A DNA stretch of 25,850 bases from Pseudomonadota bacterium. Lineage in GTDB: Bacteria; Myxococcota; UBA9042; PHBI01. The notes beneath the pieces are model-generated. The model was not told where the DNA came from, searched no databases, and saw nothing but the letters and a program-made list of their open reading frames with translations. Position 1 is the first letter of the stretch, and each line of letters starts with the position of its first letter. A program made the position numbers and the translations under genes. Of this stretch, positions 22,349 to 25,850 are shown in pieces. Location: contig SXIE01000113.1 of NCBI GenBank assembly GCA_005772945.1, positions 1 through 25,850 on the forward strand, written 5' to 3'.

Positions 22349-24736
22349 ATGGCCCCTGGAATCCGGAAAGTCGCAGTCCTCGGCGCAGGCGTGATGGGAA
22401 GCGGCATCGCTGCGCACCTCGCCTCGTGCGGGATCCGCGCGATCCTCCTCGACATCGTTCCGCCCAATTTGACCGACGCCGAAAAAGGTGTCCGCACGGC
22501 GCGCAACCGTTTCGCGCAAGGTGGCCTCGACAAGGCCGTGGCCTCCAAGCCCGCCTTGTTCCTCGACGTCGGCGCCGCGTCGCTGATCGAGATCGGCAAC
22601 TTCGACGACGACATGCACCGCATCGCCGAGTGCGATTGGGTCGTCGAGGTCGTCAAGGAAGACATGGGCGTCAAGCGCATGCTCCTCGACAAGATCGCGG
22701 CGCACTGGAAGCCCGGGATGCTCGTCACCTCGAACACGTCGGGGCTCTCGATCGACGGGATGCTCGAGGGGCGCACGGACGAGTTCAAAAACCACTTCTT
22801 CGGGACGCATTTCTTCAATCCTGTCCGCTACATGCACCTCCTCGAGGTGATCCCCGGAACGGCGTCGCACGCGGCCCACATCGACCGCTTCGTGAGCTTC
22901 GCGCGCACGGTCCTCGGCAAGGGCATCGTCTTCGGCAAGGACACCCCGAACTTCATCGCGAACCGCATTGGCGTCTACGCGATGATGAAGACCATCGGGT
23001 CGATGGTCGAGCTCGGCTACACCATCGAAGAGGTCGACGCGATCGTCGGGCGCCCGATGGGCCGCCCCCGCTCGGCCGCCTTCCGCACGGCCGACGTGGT
23101 CGGGCTCGATACGTTCGTGCACGTGTCGCAGAACTGCTACGACACCTTGCTGAGCGACTACGAGCGCGAGACGTTCAAGATCCCGGAGTTCCTGACCAAC
23201 ATGGTCAAGAAGGGGATCCTTGGCGACAAGAGCAAGGGCGGCTTCTATAAGAAGGAAGGCGCGGTCATCCGCACCTTGGATTTGACGACGCTCGAGTACC
23301 GCGATCCGACCCCGGCGGACCTGCCGGCGCTCAAGAAGGTCGCCAAGATCGAGGACGTCGGCGAGCGGTTGAAGGCCCTGGTCCAGGATGACTCGCGCGC
23401 CGGCAAATTCGCGTGGCACGTGCTGTCGCGCAGCCTCGCGTATGCGGCGAACATTGCGTGGGATATCTCGGATGATTTGCCGAGCATCGACCGCGCGATG
23501 CGCTGGGGCTTCAATTGGGATCTGGGTCCCTTCGAGTCCTGGCAGGCGATCGGCGTCCGTTGGGCCGCCGAGAAGATGAAGGCCGAGGGCCTGCCGCTAC
23601 CCGCGTGGATCGACGCGGCCGTGGCGGCGGACAGCTTCTACAAGAGCGAGCCGGCCAGCCCGACGGGCGGGTCGCACCTCGCGAAGTCCGGTGCGTTCGC
23701 GGCGAACCAGGACATCCCGGGCTCGATCTCGCTCGCGCGGTTGAAGGCGCAGGGCCGCGTCGTCGAGAAGAACCGCGGCGCGACGCTCATCGACATCGGC
23801 GATGGGATCGCGTGCCTCGAGTTCCACACGAAGATGAACACGGTCGACCCGGATCTCACGGCGGCGCTGCAGACCGCCTGTGACATCGTCGAGCGCGACT
23901 TCGATGGGCTCGTCCTCGCGAACGAGGCCGAGAACTTCTCGGCGGGCGCGAACCTCATGATGATCGTCATGCAGGCGAACCAGAAGAAGTTTGCCGACAT
24001 CGACAACGCGGTCGCGACCTTCCAGAAGACGATCCAGCGGCTCACGTATCTGTCGAAGCCGGTCGTCGCAAACCCGCATGGACTCACGCTCGGCGGCGGT
24101 TGCGAGATCGCGATGTCGGCGGCGCGGATGATGGTCGCGAAGGAGACCTACCTCGGTCTCGTCGAGGTGGGTGTCGGGCTCATCCCGGGTGGCTGCGGTA
24201 CTTTGAACCTGCTCAAGCGCGTGTTTGCCGACGCGCCGGCCAAAATCGATCGCAACATGTTCGACTCGCTCGGCCGCATTCAGCGCGCCTTCGAGAACAT
24301 CGCGATGGCCAAGGTTGCCACCGGCGCCGGCGAGGTCTTCTCGCTCGGGTTCGCGCGTCCGCAGGACGAGATCGCCATCAACCAGGATACGCGGATCGCC
24401 GAGGCCAAGCGGCTCGCGCGCTATCTCGCCGACCGTGGCTACACGGCGCCGCGACCCGCGCAGAATCTGTTCCTCCCGGGCAAGAACGGCTGGGCCGCGC
24501 TGGCGCTCTTTGTCTATGGCATGGAGCAGTCGGGGTTCGTCTCGGCGCACGATCGCAAGATCGCCGAGAAGCTCGCGAATGTGCTCTGCGGTGGCGACAC
24601 CGACGGGCGCGTGGCGGTCAGCGAGGAGAAAGTCCTCGAGCTCGAGCGCGAGGCCTTCATGAGCCTCGTCGGTGAGCCGCTGACCCTGGCGCGCATGCAG
24701 TACATGCTGACGAACAACAAGCCGCTCCGTAACTGA
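22349..24736 (+). CDS. fadN: 3-hydroxyacyl-CoA dehydrogenase / enoyl-CoA hydratase, FadN type
   Basis: A 795-residue bifunctional beta-oxidation enzyme: it hydrates trans-2-enoyl-CoA and oxidises 3-hydroxyacyl-CoA with NAD. The dehydrogenase comes first: NAD-binding LGAGVMGSGIAAHLAS (11-26), SNTSGLSI (128-135), catalytic H154 in GTHFFNPV and E166 in LLEVIPG. The helical C-terminal dehydrogenase domain extends to about 430. The hydratase follows, about 478-700, with an oxyanion region NFSAGANL, and E586 (GGGCEIAMS) and E606 (GLVEVGVGLIPGG), spaced 20 residues apart as the two catalytic glutamates of crotonases are. This order is the reverse of E. coli FadB/FadJ and matches Bacillus FadN (about 790 residues). 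GAGGTG lies 5 nt before the ATG. It is followed after 28 nt by the thiolase, forming the usual fadN-fadA unit. Divergent from dprA. Confidence 0.92.
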   Translation: MAPGIRKVAVLGAGVMGSGIAAHLASCGIRAILLDIVPPNLTDAEKGVRTARNRFAQGGLDKAVASKPALFLDVGAASLIEIGNFDDDMHRIAECDWVVEVVKEDMGVKRMLLDKIAAHWKPGMLVTSNTSGLSIDGMLEGRTDEFKNHFFGTHFFNPVRYMHLLEVIPGTASHAAHIDRFVSFARTVLGKGIVFGKDTPNFIANRIGVYAMMKTIGSMVELGYTIEEVDAIVGRPMGRPRSAAFRTADVVGLDTFVHVSQNCYDTLLSDYERETFKIPEFLTNMVKKGILGDKSKGGFYKKEGAVIRTLDLTTLEYRDPTPADLPALKKVAKIEDVGERLKALVQDDSRAGKFAWHVLSRSLAYAANIAWDISDDLPSIDRAMRWGFNWDLGPFESWQAIGVRWAAEKMKAEGLPLPAWIDAAVAADSFYKSEPASPTGGSHLAKSGAFAANQDIPGSISLARLKAQGRVVEKNRGATLIDIGDGIACLEFHTKMNTVDPDLTAALQTACDIVERDFDGLVLANEAENFSAGANLMMIVMQANQKKFADIDNAVATFQKTIQRLTYLSKPVVANPHGLTLGGGCEIAMSAARMMVAKETYLGLVEVGVGLIPGGCGTLNLLKRVFADAPAKIDRNMFDSLGRIQRAFENIAMAKVATGAGEVFSLGFARPQDEIAINQDTRIAEAKRLARYLADRGYTAPRPAQNLFLPGKNGWAALALFVYGMEQSGFVSAHDRKIAEKLANVLCGGDTDGRVAVSEEKVLELEREAFMSLVGEPLTLARMQYMLTNNKPLRN

Positions 24737-24764
24737 ACCTCGCGAAATCATAAGGAGAAAACTC

Positions 24765-25850
24765 ATGCGTGAAGCAGTGATTGTCAGCGCGGTTCGGACC
24801 CCGGCCGGAAAGGCCAACCGCGGCGCGTATCGGGATGTGCGTCCCGAAGATCTGGGCAAGGCAGCGATCCTCGGCGCGCTCGCGAAAGTGCCGCAGCTGA
24901 GCGTCAACGACATCGAGGATGTCATCATCGGCTGTGCGATGCCCGAGGGGCAGCAGGGCCTCAATATGGCGCGCATCATCGCGCTGCATGCGGGTCTGCC
25001 GGTGCATGTCCCGGCCGAGACCGTGAACCGTTTCTGCAGCTCGGGGCTGCAGACGATCGCCCACGCGGCCGAGCGCATCATCGCGGGCGGGGCCGACTGC
25101 ATCATCGCGGGCGGGGTCGAGAGCATGTCGGCCGTTCCCATGTCGGGCCACAAGCCGTCGCCCCACCCGGGGATCGTGGCCGAGCGTCCCGACCTCTATA
25201 TCGGCATGGGCAACACGGCCGAGAACGTGGCGAACCGCTACGGGATCGACCGCGCGCGCCAGGACGCGTTCGCGGCCGAGAGCCACACGCGCGCCTTGCA
25301 GGCGATCGCGGACGGGAAGTTCAAGGACGAGACCGTGCCGTTTGGCGGGCTCGAGGTCGACGAGGGTCCGCGCGCGACGACGGTTCAGGGGCTCGCGGCG
25401 TTGAAGCCGGCGTTCCACCCGAAGGGGTCGGTCACGGCGGGGAATTCGTCGCAGGTTTCGGACGGCGGGGCGGCGGCGATCGTGATGTTGCGCGCGAAGG
25501 CCGAGGCGCTCGGGCTGCCGATCCTCGGCGTGTTCCGCGGCTTTGCGGTGACGGGCTGCAATCCGGATGAGATGGGGATCGGGCCGGTCTTCGCGATTCC
25601 CAAGCTGCTCGAGCGGGCGGGCGTGAAGCTCGAAGAGATCGACCTCTTCGAGCTCAACGAGGCGTTTGCGGTGCAGAGCTTGTACGTCTGCGACAAGCTC
25701 GGACTGGATCCGGCCAAGGTCAACGTGAACGGCGGGGCCATCGCGCTCGGGCATCCGCTCGGGTGCACGGGGGCCAAGCTCACGGCGACCTTGCTGCACG
25801 AGCTCAAGCGCCGCGGGGGCCGCGACGGCAGCGTGTCGAGGTGCCTCGGC
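24765..25850 (+). CDS. fadA: Acetyl-CoA acyltransferase (3-ketoacyl-CoA thiolase), 3' end cut
   Basis: The frame is open from the ATG at 24765 to the window end (362 codons; the family is about 390 residues), so roughly 30 residues are missing. It has a strong ribosome site, AAGGAG at 24752-24757. The enzyme cleaves 3-ketoacyl-CoA with CoA in the last step of beta-oxidation. The nucleophile is C91 in NRFCSSGLQ; the catalytic His is H330 in GGAIALGHPLGCTGAK; the second cysteine is C360 near the cut. ELNEAFAVQ and AGNSSQVSDGGAA are further thiolase blocks. The last dozen residues read GGRDGSVSRCLG, where the family usually has GGRYGVVTMCIGGG; the change may reflect edge-of-assembly errors. It follows fadN by 28 nt and is surely co-transcribed. 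Confidence 0.93.
   Translation, partial: MREAVIVSAVRTPAGKANRGAYRDVRPEDLGKAAILGALAKVPQLSVNDIEDVIIGCAMPEGQQGLNMARIIALHAGLPVHVPAETVNRFCSSGLQTIAHAAERIIAGGADCIIAGGVESMSAVPMSGHKPSPHPGIVAERPDLYIGMGNTAENVANRYGIDRARQDAFAAESHTRALQAIADGKFKDETVPFGGLEVDEGPRATTVQGLAALKPAFHPKGSVTAGNSSQVSDGGAAAIVMLRAKAEALGLPILGVFRGFAVTGCNPDEMGIGPVFAIPKLLERAGVKLEEIDLFELNEAFAVQSLYVCDKLGLDPAKVNVNGGAIALGHPLGCTGAKLTATLLHELKRRGGRDGSVSRCLG

Overview
The window is high-GC chromosomal DNA with closely packed genes on both strands. The likely source is a member of the Myxococcota. Three things point there: a secreted matrixin-type metalloprotease whose C-terminus looks like a MYXO-CTERM sorting tail, a 16-bp site upstream of a uvrA-like gene that fits the Myxococcus xanthus LexA-box consensus (recalled from memory) at 15 of 16 positions, and overall base composition and gene content. 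No tRNA, rRNA, insertion sequence, CRISPR array or phage gene was seen. No gene-free stretch exceeds 300 bases.

Layout. 1-415 (minus): 5' end of a dihydropyrimidinase/D-hydantoinase gene with an in-frame stop and lost metal ligands, preceded by two tandem 19-bp palindromes. 621-2736 (minus): a small zinc-ribbon protein with its own terminator, an orphan DNA methyltransferase, and an AMMECR1-domain protein translationally coupled to the methyltransferase. 2842-4515 (plus): methionine aminopeptidase and a DUF1444-like protein. 4656-10124 (plus): a double-length UvrA of 1822 residues behind a LexA-like operator and a plausible promoter. 10093-10779 (minus): a secreted protein or lipoprotein, divergent from a membrane-anchored coiled-coil protein at 11032-12318. 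12323-14925 (minus): a two-gene coupled operon of a secreted protein and the matrixin. 15091-15936 (plus): a polytopic membrane protein that converges on a tetraheme cytochrome c/secreted helical-repeat protein operon (16019-17893, minus), with a clear terminator between them. 18026-18706 (plus): a SAM-dependent methyltransferase. 18772-22149 (minus): dprA-topA. 22349-25850 (plus): a fadN-type/fadA beta-oxidation operon, with the thiolase cut by the window end.

How genes work together. The clearest functional units are dprA-topA (DNA handling), fadN-fadA (hydroxyacyl-CoA dehydrogenase/enoyl-CoA hydratase followed by thiolase), the matrixin pair (export, surface protease) and the cytochrome pair (periplasmic electron transfer with an exported partner).

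The most interesting items are the asymmetric double UvrA with its SOS-like control region, a set of related intergenic palindromes sharing the half-site ACTCCA (487-534, 15935-15975, and a partial copy inside a coding region at 18062-18087), and the hydantoinase start, where four disruptive changes can each be read as a G:C to T:A transversion.
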